From: Flavobacterium sp. Leaf82
GTDB taxonomy: Bacteria > Bacteroidota > Bacteroidia > Flavobacteriales > Flavobacteriaceae
Direction: 5' to 3'
Assembly (NCBI RefSeq): GCF_001422725.1
Contig: NZ_LMMA01000012.1
Location: forward strand, 304,967 to 368,966
Length of the DNA stretch: 64,000 nt
A program made the translations under genes and the position numbers. Under the pieces are notes generated by a model. That model made no database searches and was not told the DNA's origin. It worked only from the letters and a program-made list of their open reading frames with translations. This document shows, piece after piece, positions 14,691 through 22,593 of the stretch (position 1 is the first letter of the stretch; every line of letters begins with the position of its first letter).

Positions 14691-15418
14691 AACGAACTTT
14701 AGTTATTGGAGATATTCACGGAGGTTTAAAAGCTTTAGTTCAATTATTGGAGAAAGTTGAAACCACCGAAAATGACCGACTCATTTTTCTAGGGGATTAC
14801 GTTGATGGTTGGGGAGAATCTGCACAAGTTATTGATTATCTGATTGCTTTGTCTCAAAGACAAGAATGTGTTTTTATAAGAGGAAATCATGATGTTTGGT
14901 GTCATGAATGGTTGATGAATGATGTAATAAATGATATTTGGTTCTTGCACGGAGGAAAATCAACAATAGAAAGTTATGCTGATATTGAACTTTTAGAAAA
15001 AGAAAAGCATCTTGAATTTTTTTCGAACATGAAAGATTACTTTGTAGATGAACACAATAATTTGTTTATTCACGCTGGTTTTTCATCCATGCACGGTCCG
15101 GAGAAAGAACATTACAAAACAAATTATTCCTGGGACAGAACTTTGTGGGAAATGGCTTTAACGATGGATAAAAGAATCCAAAAAGATTCGCTTTCGTACC
15201 CAAAAAGATTATTGCTTTTTAATGAAATCTACATTGGTCACACGCCAACACTTCATTATAATGTTGAAATTCCGATGCAAGGCTGTAATGTCTGGAATAT
15301 TGATACCGGAGCAGGTTTTTATGGAAAATTAACCTGTCTTGATATTCAAACAAAAGCATTCTGGCAAAGTGATGTTGTACAATCCTTTTATCCAACAGAA
15401 AAAGGAAGAAATAAATAG
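14687..15418 (+). CDS. PPP-family metallophosphoesterase
   Basis: A 243-residue calcineurin-like phosphoesterase with all metal motifs: GDIHGG (8-13), LGDYVDG, RGNHDVWCHEW, HAGFSS and IGHTPTL. It belongs to the PPP group that includes ApaH, PrpE and lambda phosphatase. Possible substrates are phosphoproteins, dinucleoside polyphosphates, 2',3'-cyclic ends or phosphorylated ADP-ribose. Its place after kptA suggests the last: hydrolysis of ADP-ribose 1''-phosphate to ADP-ribose. This is inference; a macrodomain usually does it and none is present in the operon. The gene overlaps the oxygenase by four bases and is two bases from the next. Confidence 0.87.
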   Translation: MKRTLVIGDIHGGLKALVQLLEKVETTENDRLIFLGDYVDGWGESAQVIDYLIALSQRQECVFIRGNHDVWCHEWLMNDVINDIWFLHGGKSTIESYADIELLEKEKHLEFFSNMKDYFVDEHNNLFIHAGFSSMHGPEKEHYKTNYSWDRTLWEMALTMDKRIQKDSLSYPKRLLLFNEIYIGHTPTLHYNVEIPMQGCNVWNIDTGAGFYGKLTCLDIQTKAFWQSDVVQSFYPTEKGRNK

Positions 15419-15420
15419 AG

Positions 15421-16359
15421 ATGAAAAACAAAATAGAATCAGGTTTATTTGGTTTGGCAATTGGAGATGCTTTGGGTGTTCCAGTTGAGTTTAAATCAAG
15501 AATTTCTTTAAAAGAAAACCCTGTTACTGATATGATGGGTTATATGAGTTGGAACCAGCCTCCGGGAACTTTTAGCGACGATAGTTCATTGGCTTTTTGC
15601 TGTGCAGAAAGTTTATGCAAAGGTTTTGACATCGAAGATATGGCAATAACTTTTGTAAAATGGATGCAGGAAGGATATTGGGGAGCTCATCATAAAGTAT
15701 TTGATATTGGAGGAACCACAAAATATTCTTTGGCACGAATTGTTAAAGGAGATTCTGCCAGAGATTCTGGTAATTTTTTCGACGAAGATAACGGGAATGG
15801 TTCTTTGATGAGAATTTTGCCTTTAGTTTTTTATCTTCGTAATGAAAGTGATATCGAGATTGTTTACAAAAAAGTAAAAGCAGTTTCGTCCATAACACAT
15901 GCTCATTTTCGTTCGGTATTTGCCTGTTTTATCTATGTTATTTTTTGTTTTGAAATTTTGAAAGGAAAAAATAAAAAGGAAGCATACACAGAAACACAAA
16001 ATATTCTAACAGAATTTTTGAAAGACAAGGAATATAATCCAAAGGAAATTCAGTTATTTGACAGAATTTTAAAAAATGATATTTCTAAATATCCTGAAAG
16101 CGAAATTCCGTCATCAGGATATGTATTGCATAGTTTAGAAGCCAGTTTTTGGTGTTTTTTAAATTCAGATTCTTATGAAGAAACTGTTTTAAAAGCGGTT
16201 AATTTGGGAGGAGATACAGATACAACTGCTGCAATTGCGGGAGGTTTGGCAGGTATTTATTATGGGATCGAAAATATTCCTGAAAAATGGATTGGGAATT
16301 TGGTCAGAGCCAACGATATAAAAGATTTAGCAGAAAGATTGTCAAAAAATATAAATTAA
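15421..16359 (+). CDS. ADP-ribosylglycohydrolase 2
   Basis: The second ADP-ribosylglycohydrolase of the operon, 312 residues. Motifs: SGLFGLAIGDALGVPVEF (near the N-terminus), FSDDSSLAF in place of the usual TDDT, NGNGSLMRILPLV and NLGGDTDTTAAIAGGLAG. The Ser for Thr change at the metal site sets it apart from the first copy and may alter the acceptor. It lies two bases after the phosphoesterase stop and six bases before nadV. Having two distinct members in one operon suggests that at least two kinds of ADP-ribosylated product are handled. Confidence 0.93.
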   Translation: MKNKIESGLFGLAIGDALGVPVEFKSRISLKENPVTDMMGYMSWNQPPGTFSDDSSLAFCCAESLCKGFDIEDMAITFVKWMQEGYWGAHHKVFDIGGTTKYSLARIVKGDSARDSGNFFDEDNGNGSLMRILPLVFYLRNESDIEIVYKKVKAVSSITHAHFRSVFACFIYVIFCFEILKGKNKKEAYTETQNILTEFLKDKEYNPKEIQLFDRILKNDISKYPESEIPSSGYVLHSLEASFWCFLNSDSYEETVLKAVNLGGDTDTTAAIAGGLAGIYYGIENIPEKWIGNLVRANDIKDLAERLSKNIN

Positions 16360-16365
16360 AAAAAC

Positions 16366-17835
16366 ATGAACCCACTATTATTAACAGACGGTTACAAAGT
16401 TGACCACAGAAGACAATACCCGGATAAAACCACATTAGTATATTCGAACTGGACACCAAGAAAATCAAGAATCGAAGGTCTTGATGAAGTTGTGTTTTTT
16501 GGATTACAATATTTTATCAAAAAATATATTATTCATGATTTTGATGCTGATTTCTTTAAGCAGCCAAAAGACGAAGTAGTAAAAAAATATGCACGCCGAA
16601 TCAATAATTATTTAGGTGAAAACCAAGTTGGAACAAAACATATCGAAGATTTACACGATTTAGGATATATCCCGATGGTTTTTAAAGCTTTGCCAGAAGG
16701 AGCAAGTGTTCCTTTGAGAGTGCCAATGTTTACGATGTATAATACGATTCCTGAATTTTTCTGGTTGACTAATTATTTCGAAACTTTACTTTCTGCAGTA
16801 GTTTGGTTGCCTTGTAACTCAGCTACACTTGCCAGAGAATATAGAAAAGTATTAGACAAATATGCTGATGAAACATCTTCTGTACCGGAGTTTGTAGATT
16901 GGCAGGCACATGATTTCTCGATGAGAGGAATGGGCGGAATCGAAGCTGCAATAACTTCGGCAGCGGGACATTTATTGAGTTTTACAGGTTCTGATACGAT
17001 TCCGGTAATCGATTTTTTCGAAGATTATTACAATGCAAATTCTGATACCGAATTAATCGCTGGTTCTGTTGCTGCAACAGAGCATTCTGTAATGTGTATG
17101 GGAACTACAGAAGGTGAATGTGAAACTTTTAAAAGATTAGTTACAGAAGTTTATCCAAAAGGAATTGTATCTATCGTTTCTGATACCTGGGATTTATGGA
17201 AAGTACTAACCGATTATTTACCTCGTTTAAAAGAAGACATTGTTGCCAGAGAAGGTAAAGTGGTGATTCGTCCTGATAGTGGTGATCCTGTTGATATTAT
17301 CTGCGGAAATCCAAACGGAAAAACACAAGAAGAAAAGAAAGGTGTAATTGAACTGCTTTGGGATGTTTTTGGAGGTACAACTAATGCAAAAGGATATAAA
17401 GAGCTTATACCTCAAATTGGCGCTATTTATGGCGATAGTATTACCGTGGCAAGAGCGACTCAAATTTGCGAAAGATTAAAAGAAAAAGGATTTGCTTCTA
17501 CAAATGTTGTTTTAGGAATTGGTTCTTTTACGTATCAATATAATACTAGAGATACTTTTGGTTTTGCGATGAAAGCCACTTACGGTGAAGTTGATGGCGA
17601 AGGAAGAGCAATTTTTAAAGATCCAATTACGGATGATGGAACTAAAAAATCTGCTAAAGGATTAATGAAAATCGAATTAGTTGATGGCGTATATCACTTA
17701 AGTGATAATGTAACGTGGGAAGAAGAAAAACAAGGTGAATTGAAAGAAGTTTTCAGAGACGGAAAACTTTTGGTTGATCTGTCTTTAAGCGATATCAGAT
17801 CCCGAGTTAAAAGTGATATTAATGTTGAAGCATAA
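16366..17835 (+). CDS. nadV: Nicotinamide phosphoribosyltransferase homologue (NadV/NAMPT, possibly Namat)
   Basis: A NAMPT-family enzyme of 489 residues, the usual length. Family motifs: HDFSMRGMGG (182-191), the catalytic His240 in ATEHSVMC, SDTWDLW (272-278) and the phosphoribosyl-site RPDSGDP (302-308). Known family reaction: PRPP + nicotinamide to NMN. In phage NARP1 the homologous Namat instead joins nicotinamide to ADP-ribose pyrophosphate, giving NAD+ directly. Pairing with the short Prs homologue at the operon's other end keeps both options open. It is the last gene, followed by a terminator. Nicotinamide for it would come from KptA and other NAD-consuming reactions. Confidence 0.93.
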   Translation: MNPLLLTDGYKVDHRRQYPDKTTLVYSNWTPRKSRIEGLDEVVFFGLQYFIKKYIIHDFDADFFKQPKDEVVKKYARRINNYLGENQVGTKHIEDLHDLGYIPMVFKALPEGASVPLRVPMFTMYNTIPEFFWLTNYFETLLSAVVWLPCNSATLAREYRKVLDKYADETSSVPEFVDWQAHDFSMRGMGGIEAAITSAAGHLLSFTGSDTIPVIDFFEDYYNANSDTELIAGSVAATEHSVMCMGTTEGECETFKRLVTEVYPKGIVSIVSDTWDLWKVLTDYLPRLKEDIVAREGKVVIRPDSGDPVDIICGNPNGKTQEEKKGVIELLWDVFGGTTNAKGYKELIPQIGAIYGDSITVARATQICERLKEKGFASTNVVLGIGSFTYQYNTRDTFGFAMKATYGEVDGEGRAIFKDPITDDGTKKSAKGLMKIELVDGVYHLSDNVTWEEEKQGELKEVFRDGKLLVDLSLSDIRSRVKSDINVEA

Positions 17836-17864
17836 TTACAATTCAATTATTAGCTGAATTAATG

Positions 17865-17910
17865 TAAGTCCCATCGGGGCGATATATGTCGCTCCGCTGG
17901 AGTTCTTTAT
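17865..17910. repeat. GC-rich mini-hairpins after nadV
   Basis: Two short units, GTCCCATCGGGGCG and GTCGCTCCGCTGGAG, separated by ATATAT, of the same type as the four in 11740-12038. A dispersed repeat of unknown role that here falls between the nadV stop and its terminator. Confidence 0.6.
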
Positions 17911-17933
17911 AGAATGAATTATATTGAAAAACG

Positions 17934-17968
17934 AAAGCCTGAATTTTTAAATTCAGGCTTTTTTTATA
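17934..17968. terminator. Bidirectional terminator of the NAD operon
   Basis: A perfect 13-base stem (17934-17946 with 17949-17961) is followed by a run of seven T. It lies between nadV (+) and the convergent gene ending at 17973 (-). Confidence 0.88.
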
Positions 17969-17972
17969 ATTT

Positions 17973-18677
17973 CTAGCAGCAATATTTTGCTCTCAATTCT
18001 TTTGCGTCAGTATCAGAGTCATATCCAATTAATAGCAATCCTTCTGTACATTCCATTCTTTTTTCTTTGATTAATTTCGCAATAAATAATTCAAATTTTA
18101 TGTATGAGCGGTGTTCAGTGTTTATTAAATTCAAATAATTTCTTTGATAAGGAATTTTTTCATTTGTAATAATATCTAATAATACTAATTGCAATTCATC
18201 AATATGTCTTTCAGAATCTAATTTGAAATTTCGGGATATTTTTTCACCTTCATAATTAAAAGAAATTAAGTTGTTAATTCCGTTACTGTATATCGGACCA
18301 GAATTGGTATTTTCGTTTCTTTGGCCGGAATATGAGTTCCCGTATAGAATTAGATTTTCTATTTTACTATAGGAATACGGTTTGTTATCAATAATTAAAA
18401 AATCCTCTTCAAAAGAAATTGTTCCTATAAAATATCCATTTAGGTTCTCATATTCATTTAACCTAATGCCACCACCAATGAAATAAGTTATTACAGGGAT
18501 TATAAGTACGCAATAGGCATATTTTGAAATATCACATCCAAATGAAGTTTCTATAAACAGAAGCAATAAAATATACGAAATAATTGCAATTAAAGAATAG
18601 TAAGTTAGCTTTTCAGACAAAGTAAAGTCAAATTGTCTGGATTTCTTTGGGTAAAAAATCGAAGCAGAAAAACGCAT
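17973..18677 (-). CDS. Two-helix membrane protein of unknown function
   Basis: A 234-residue protein with two hydrophobic segments (about residues 26-44 and 54-72) near the N-terminus and a soluble C-terminal part of about 150 residues. The soluble part starts with a PH-like beta pattern (YFIGTISFEEDFLIIDNKPYS split over strands) and ends with several Cys (CTEG, YCC). I do not recognise the family. Its ATG directly abuts the nadD stop, so it is translated after nadD, though nothing in the sequence links it to NAD synthesis. Base composition looks like that of its neighbours. Confidence 0.65.
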   Translation of the reverse strand: MRFSASIFYPKKSRQFDFTLSEKLTYYSLIAIISYILLLLFIETSFGCDISKYAYCVLIIPVITYFIGGGIRLNEYENLNGYFIGTISFEEDFLIIDNKPYSYSKIENLILYGNSYSGQRNENTNSGPIYSNGINNLISFNYEGEKISRNFKLDSERHIDELQLVLLDIITNEKIPYQRNYLNLINTEHRSYIKFELFIAKLIKEKRMECTEGLLLIGYDSDTDAKELRAKYCC

Positions 18678-19283
18678 TTACTTTTTATAAAAATTATTAT
18701 GATCGATATATTCCCAAACTTTTGGAGGCAATAACGGTTGAATGTTTTTTCCTTCTTTAATGCTTTTTCGAATAAAAGTAGCAGAAATCTCTACAATTGG
18801 AGCATCAATAATATGAATGTTAGGATGCGATTTTAAGGTATTGGGTTGTTCTTCTTCTAAAAGATTGACAGTTGTTTTATCTTCGAGTCTTGGATAAACA
18901 TAAATTTCATACTGATCTAAAAGCACTTCGTAGTTTTTCCATTTATGAAGCGTTTTCAGGTTGTCTTCGCCCATAATTAAAGAAAAATCATGAGTTGGAT
19001 ACTTTTCATGCAAATGAACCAACGTATTTACTGTATAATTAGGCTGAGGTAATTTGAATTCAATATCAGACGGCTTAATTTTTGGATAATCTTCTGTTGC
19101 TAAATGCACCATTTCCAATCGTTGATGATCGTCTAATAAAGTAGATTTCTTCTTTAACGGATTATGTGGTGTTACAACCATCCAAATCTGATCTAAATCG
19201 GCAAACTCCGCCATATGATTGGCAATGATTAAGTGGCCAACATGAATGGGATTATAAGTTCCGAAATAAAGGCCTATCTTCAT
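18678..19283 (-). CDS. nadD: Nicotinate-nucleotide adenylyltransferase
   Basis: Adenylates nicotinic acid mononucleotide to deamido-NAD in the cytoplasm, the shared step of de novo and Preiss-Handler NAD synthesis. The 201 residues show the nucleotidyltransferase motif GTYNPIHVGHL (8-18), a DQIWMVVTPHNPLKK stretch, the central MGEDNLKTLHKW and the late ISATFIR. It lies across a terminator from the ADP-ribose operon and on the other strand, with no visible copy of the 21-bp operator in its upstream gap, so it seems separately controlled. Confidence 0.95.
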   Translation of the reverse strand: MKIGLYFGTYNPIHVGHLIIANHMAEFADLDQIWMVVTPHNPLKKKSTLLDDHQRLEMVHLATEDYPKIKPSDIEFKLPQPNYTVNTLVHLHEKYPTHDFSLIMGEDNLKTLHKWKNYEVLLDQYEIYVYPRLEDKTTVNLLEEEQPNTLKSHPNIHIIDAPIVEISATFIRKSIKEGKNIQPLLPPKVWEYIDHNNFYKK

Positions 19284-19351
19284 AAAAGAGGTTTTTTCAT
19301 AATTTAAATAGTAATTGATACATTCAAATTAATCTGTGGTATTAAAATAAC

Positions 19352-19774
19352 TTAGTAACGATTCTTTTTTGAAATTAAATAATCAACAGAGAATTTGCCG
19401 CTTCCGGTAACTAAAATAAGTAGATAAAACAACAGATATAAAATCCCCATTTCTTTAACATCGATCGGGTCAGCACCATGAATAACAAATACTGCAACCA
19501 GCATTGTAATTATTAACGGCAACGTAGCCAATCTTGTAGCTAAACCTATAAAGATAAAAAAGGAACATAATACTTCTGCAAAAACAGCAAGAGTTAATGA
19601 AGCTGTTTTTCCTACTCCAAGCGGATCTGGAAATTGAATCTCGCCTCCTGACAAAAGCATATTCAATTTAGATAATCCATGCGAAATCATCAATGTTGCA
19701 ATAGATATTCTAATGACAAGAATAATTATGCTTAGATAGTTTTCGTTTCTTTTTGTTTCAAATAAATTAATCAT
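19352..19774 (-). CDS. DoxX-family membrane protein
   Basis: A 140-residue inner-membrane protein with four hydrophobic segments (about 15-33, 53-75, 82-100 and 107-125). RISIATLMISHGLSKLN at the first helix and AEVLCSFFIFIGLATRLA in the middle are typical of DoxX/DoxD-like proteins, linked in other bacteria to thiol redox balance and respiratory accessory roles. It lies 68 bases upstream of nadD and 74 bases downstream of gmk on the same strand. No more precise function can be given. Confidence 0.85.
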   Translation of the reverse strand: MINLFETKRNENYLSIIILVIRISIATLMISHGLSKLNMLLSGGEIQFPDPLGVGKTASLTLAVFAEVLCSFFIFIGLATRLATLPLIITMLVAVFVIHGADPIDVKEMGILYLLFYLLILVTGSGKFSVDYLISKKNRY

Positions 19775-19848
19775 AATACAAATATTAATAGCAGTTTACA
19801 TCAATGCTAACGGCTCTTATGGTAAAATAGTATTGGTTTATGAAGTTT

Positions 19849-20424
19849 CTAGTCTTTGTTTACAAAAGCTTTTACCAATTGATAGGCTTCTTCTTTAGCA
19901 GTATCCAAATCGTAATTTTTTATAATTGTATCAAACTGAGGCGCAGTTGCCAATTCAACAGACGCTTTAGCGATACGCATATTGATTTTATCATCGCTCT
20001 CAGTAGAACGCTCTTTTAGTCTGCGTTTCAACTCGTCAACGCTTGGAGGTTTTACAAAGACAGCCAAAGTTTGGTCTGGAAATTTATGTTTAATACGCAA
20101 TCCGCCTGCAACATCAATATCAAAAATCACATTTTTTCCTAAAGCCCAAATTCGTTCGATTTCGGCTTTTAAAGTACCATAAAAATTATCGCGATACACT
20201 TCTTCCCATTCCAGGAAATTTTCGGCTTTAATGTGTTTTTTAAATTCTTCCAACGAAATAAAATAATAATCTTTTCCGTGTTCTTCTTCTCCGCGTGGGT
20301 CGCGTGAAGCCGCCGAGATCGAAAATTCTAAATTTAAATCTTCCTTCCCAAGTAAATGTCTTACTATAGTTGTTTTTCCTGATCCCGAAGGTGCTGAGAA
20401 AACAATTAATTTTCCTTTATTCAT
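19849..20424 (-). CDS. gmk: Guanylate kinase
   Basis: Phosphorylates GMP to GDP with ATP in the cytoplasm. The 191 residues begin with the Walker A motif in SAPSGSGKTTI (residues 10-20); GMP-binding and lid residues appear in SISAASRDPRGEEHGKDYYF-type order, then NFLEWEEVYRDNFYGT and DIDVAGGLRIK. It is downstream of the YicC gene on the same strand, a pairing seen widely in bacteria and consistent with shared transcription across a 94-base spacer that holds an inverted repeat. Confidence 0.97.
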   Translation of the reverse strand: MNKGKLIVFSAPSGSGKTTIVRHLLGKEDLNLEFSISAASRDPRGEEEHGKDYYFISLEEFKKHIKAENFLEWEEVYRDNFYGTLKAEIERIWALGKNVIFDIDVAGGLRIKHKFPDQTLAVFVKPPSVDELKRRLKERSTESDDKINMRIAKASVELATAPQFDTIIKNYDLDTAKEEAYQLVKAFVNKD

Positions 20425-20433
20425 TATTGTTAT

Positions 20434-20507
20434 GCTTTAAGCTTTAGGCTTTAGGCCTTAGGCTTTAATTTGATTTCGTTTTTAGCTTATTGCCTATAGC
20501 TTAAAGC
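20434..20507. repeat. Spacer-closing inverted repeat between yicC and gmk
   Basis: Arms 20434-20449 and 20492-20507 pair with 15 of 16 matches, built from stuttered CTTTAGG words. The arms lie 9 bases from the gmk start and 11 bases from the yicC stop. Confidence 0.7.
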
Positions 20508-20518
20508 TTATAGCGTTT

Positions 20519-21379
20519 TTACAAAACATTCAAAACCTGTTCTTTAATCTTTTCCAATTCATCTTTCATCATCACCACCAATTTCTGCATTTGAGCGTGA
20601 TTCGATTTTGAACCCATTGTATTGATCTCACGACCCATTTCCTGAGTAATAAAGCCTAATTTACGACCATTTGCTTCAGTACCTTTTATAGTTTCTAAGA
20701 AATAATCCAGATGATTCGTCAAGCGAACTTTCTCCTCTGTAATATCCAGTTTCTCTAAATAATAAATCAATTCCTGCTCAAAACGATTTTCATCAACGTT
20801 GACTTTCAATTCAGATATTGCCGTTTGCAAACGATCTTTTATAGCCTGAACACGTTCCGGATCAAGAGCCAAAGCATCGTTCATATATTGACGGATATTT
20901 CCAATTCTTAAGTTGAATTCTTTTTCAAGAGATTCACCTTCGTCTTTTCTAAAAGTTAAGATGTTTTGAAGCGCTTCTTCAATTATAACCTGAATTTGTT
21001 CCCAATCGTTTTCATCGATTTCCTCGCGTTCCGTTTTTAGTGTATCCGGCATACGAACCGCCATTTTCATTAATTCAGTTTCATCAGCATCAGGATAAAC
21101 TTCTCTAAGCTGAGCAATGTAGTTTTTTACAACAGGTACATTTACTTTTGTCGAAGTTTGTTCAGAAGTACTTTCAATGTAAATTCCAAAATCAACTTTC
21201 CCTCTTTCCAGTTTTGTAGAGATTTGAGTCCTTAAACCTAATTCCATTTCGCGATAAAGTGACGGCATTCTTACGTTTAAATCTAAACCTTTACTATTTA
21301 AGGATTTTACTTCAACGGTAATTTTTTTTGTAGGCAATTGCAAAGAAGCTTTGCCAAACCCTGTCATAGATTGTATCAT
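20519..21379 (-). CDS. YicC/YloC-family endoribonuclease
   Basis: A 286-residue member of the YicC family, recently shown to be an RNase. The N-terminus MIQSMTGFGKASLQ is the family hallmark, with EVKSLNSKGLDLNVRMP following (residues 22-40), and the C-terminal DUF1732 part has LDYFLETIKGTEANGRKLGFITQEMGREINTMGSK in pieces that hold the conserved Arg, Glu and Asn residues. Its start begins at the ATG at 21379. It sits immediately upstream of gmk, as in many genomes. Confidence 0.93.
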   Translation of the reverse strand: MIQSMTGFGKASLQLPTKKITVEVKSLNSKGLDLNVRMPSLYREMELGLRTQISTKLERGKVDFGIYIESTSEQTSTKVNVPVVKNYIAQLREVYPDADETELMKMAVRMPDTLKTEREEIDENDWEQIQVIIEEALQNILTFRKDEGESLEKEFNLRIGNIRQYMNDALALDPERVQAIKDRLQTAISELKVNVDENRFEQELIYYLEKLDITEEKVRLTNHLDYFLETIKGTEANGRKLGFITQEMGREINTMGSKSNHAQMQKLVVMMKDELEKIKEQVLNVL

Positions 21380-21475
21380 ATAATTGAGTATAAAGGCGCA
21401 AAGATAAATAAAACTTTGCTGTGTTGCGCCGTAATTCGCTAATCTGTTTTGTGCTTAACAACTTAAAGTTTTTTT

Positions 21476-21658
21476 GCCACGAATTTCACGAATAAACACG
21501 AATTTAATTATTGTGAATTTACTGTTTTTCTTGCCACTCCCGATAGCTATCGGGATAAAATGATTTTATAGATTTTACCAATCTGTGAGAATCTTTTTAA
21601 TCTGTGGCTACTTTTTAAGCTCAATAAGTAATTCGCGAAAATTCGTGAAATTTGTGGC
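21476..21658. repeat. GCCAC...GTGGC spacer repeat
   Basis: Outer arms 21476-21493 and 21641-21658 pair with 17 of 18 matches (GCCACGAATTTCACGAAT and its complement). Inside are CCCGATAGCTATCGGG, a perfect palindrome near 21539-21554, and a second TCTGTGGCTAC word. Related outer words occur at 45822-45916 and 53327-53385. Confidence 0.75.
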
Positions 21659-21665
21659 TAACTTT

Positions 21666-22019
21666 TTATTTTTCTAAAGCTTTCTGAACCTGTAATGTTA
21701 CAGGTTGTGTATTACCAATATAAATCTTTTCATCAATAATGAAAACCGGACGACTGATGAATGTATAATGTTCTAAAATGTATTTTTTATAATCCTCCTC
21801 AGTCAATGACTTATTTTTTAAATCCATTGATTTGTATAATTGTGCTTTCTTGCTAAACAAAGCCTCATAGCTTCCGGCAAGTTTGTACATTTCTTCAAGT
21901 TCAGCTTCGGTAATTGGATTTTGTTTAATATCATGAAAAACCAGATTATTGTCTTTTGGTAAACTTTTAATGATTTTTCGGCATGTATCGCAAGATGCCA
22001 AGTAGTATATTTTGTTCAT
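21666..22019 (-). CDS. ArsC/Spx-family thioredoxin-fold protein
   Basis: A 117-residue arsenate-reductase-like protein with the redox motif SCDTCRK (Cys-x-x-Cys near residues 8-11) in the first loop, and SRPVFIIDEKIYIG in the C-terminal half, typical of ArsC family members that carry a thioredoxin fold. The longer frame to 22055 adds residues with no family counterpart, so the ATG at 22019 is preferred. It could be an arsenate reductase or, more likely without ars genes nearby, an Spx/YffB-type redox protein. Confidence 0.87.
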   Translation of the reverse strand: MNKIYYLASCDTCRKIIKSLPKDNNLVFHDIKQNPITEAELEEMYKLAGSYEALFSKKAQLYKSMDLKNKSLTEEDYKKYILEHYTFISRPVFIIDEKIYIGNTQPVTLQVQKALEK

Positions 22020-22097
22020 GATGTTTAAATTTAAGTGACTACAAAGAAAATTCATTTAAAACTGAAAAATGCTTAATTTTAGAAAAAAAATAAAATT

Positions 22098-22553
22098 ATG
22101 AATTCAGTTTTTGAAGTGCAGAAAACCATTAGACAAGTTCTTTTGAATATTTTAGAGAACTATTCGCTAGAGCAATTAAATAAAATCCCACAAGGTTTTA
22201 ATAATAATATTATTTGGAATGCGGCACATTGCGTTGCTGTTCAACAGGCTTTGGTTTATAAGTTATCAGGTTTGCCAACAATGGTATCCAAAGAATTTTT
22301 AATGAAATTTGCAAAAGGAGCAAAACCGGAAGGCGATGTTTCTCAAGAAGAGCTAGATGAAATTAAAACATTACTTTCTACAACTTTGCAACAAACAAAA
22401 CAAGATTATAATGATTCCGTATTTGTGAATTTTCAGGAATATACGACCAGTTTAGGCAATACGATTAGAGATATAAACGGAGCACTGGAGTTTAATAATT
22501 ATCACGAAGGACTTCATACAGGTGTAATTATGAGCATTAGAAAGTTTGTATAA
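22098..22553 (+). CDS. DinB-superfamily protein
   Basis: A 151-residue four-helix protein of the DinB/YfiT type. His residues at NAAHCVAVQQ and NYHEGLHTG sit at the expected metal-site positions in helices 2 and 4. Members bind divalent metal and several act as thiol or bacillithiol transferases; no activity is assigned here. The ATG at 22098 is 42 bases past the divergent ArsC-like start. A strong terminator follows. Confidence 0.83.
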   Translation: MNSVFEVQKTIRQVLLNILENYSLEQLNKIPQGFNNNIIWNAAHCVAVQQALVYKLSGLPTMVSKEFLMKFAKGAKPEGDVSQEELDEIKTLLSTTLQQTKQDYNDSVFVNFQEYTTSLGNTIRDINGALEFNNYHEGLHTGVIMSIRKFV

Positions 22554-22557
22554 AAAG

Positions 22558-22593
22558 AGTCCCGTTTTGAAATTTAAAAACGGGACTTTTTTT
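22558..22593. terminator. Bidirectional terminator
   Basis: The stem AGTCCCGTTT/AAACGGGACT (22558-22567 with 22578-22587) is followed by a run of eight T on the plus strand. It lies between convergent genes, four bases from the DinB-like stop. Confidence 0.88.
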
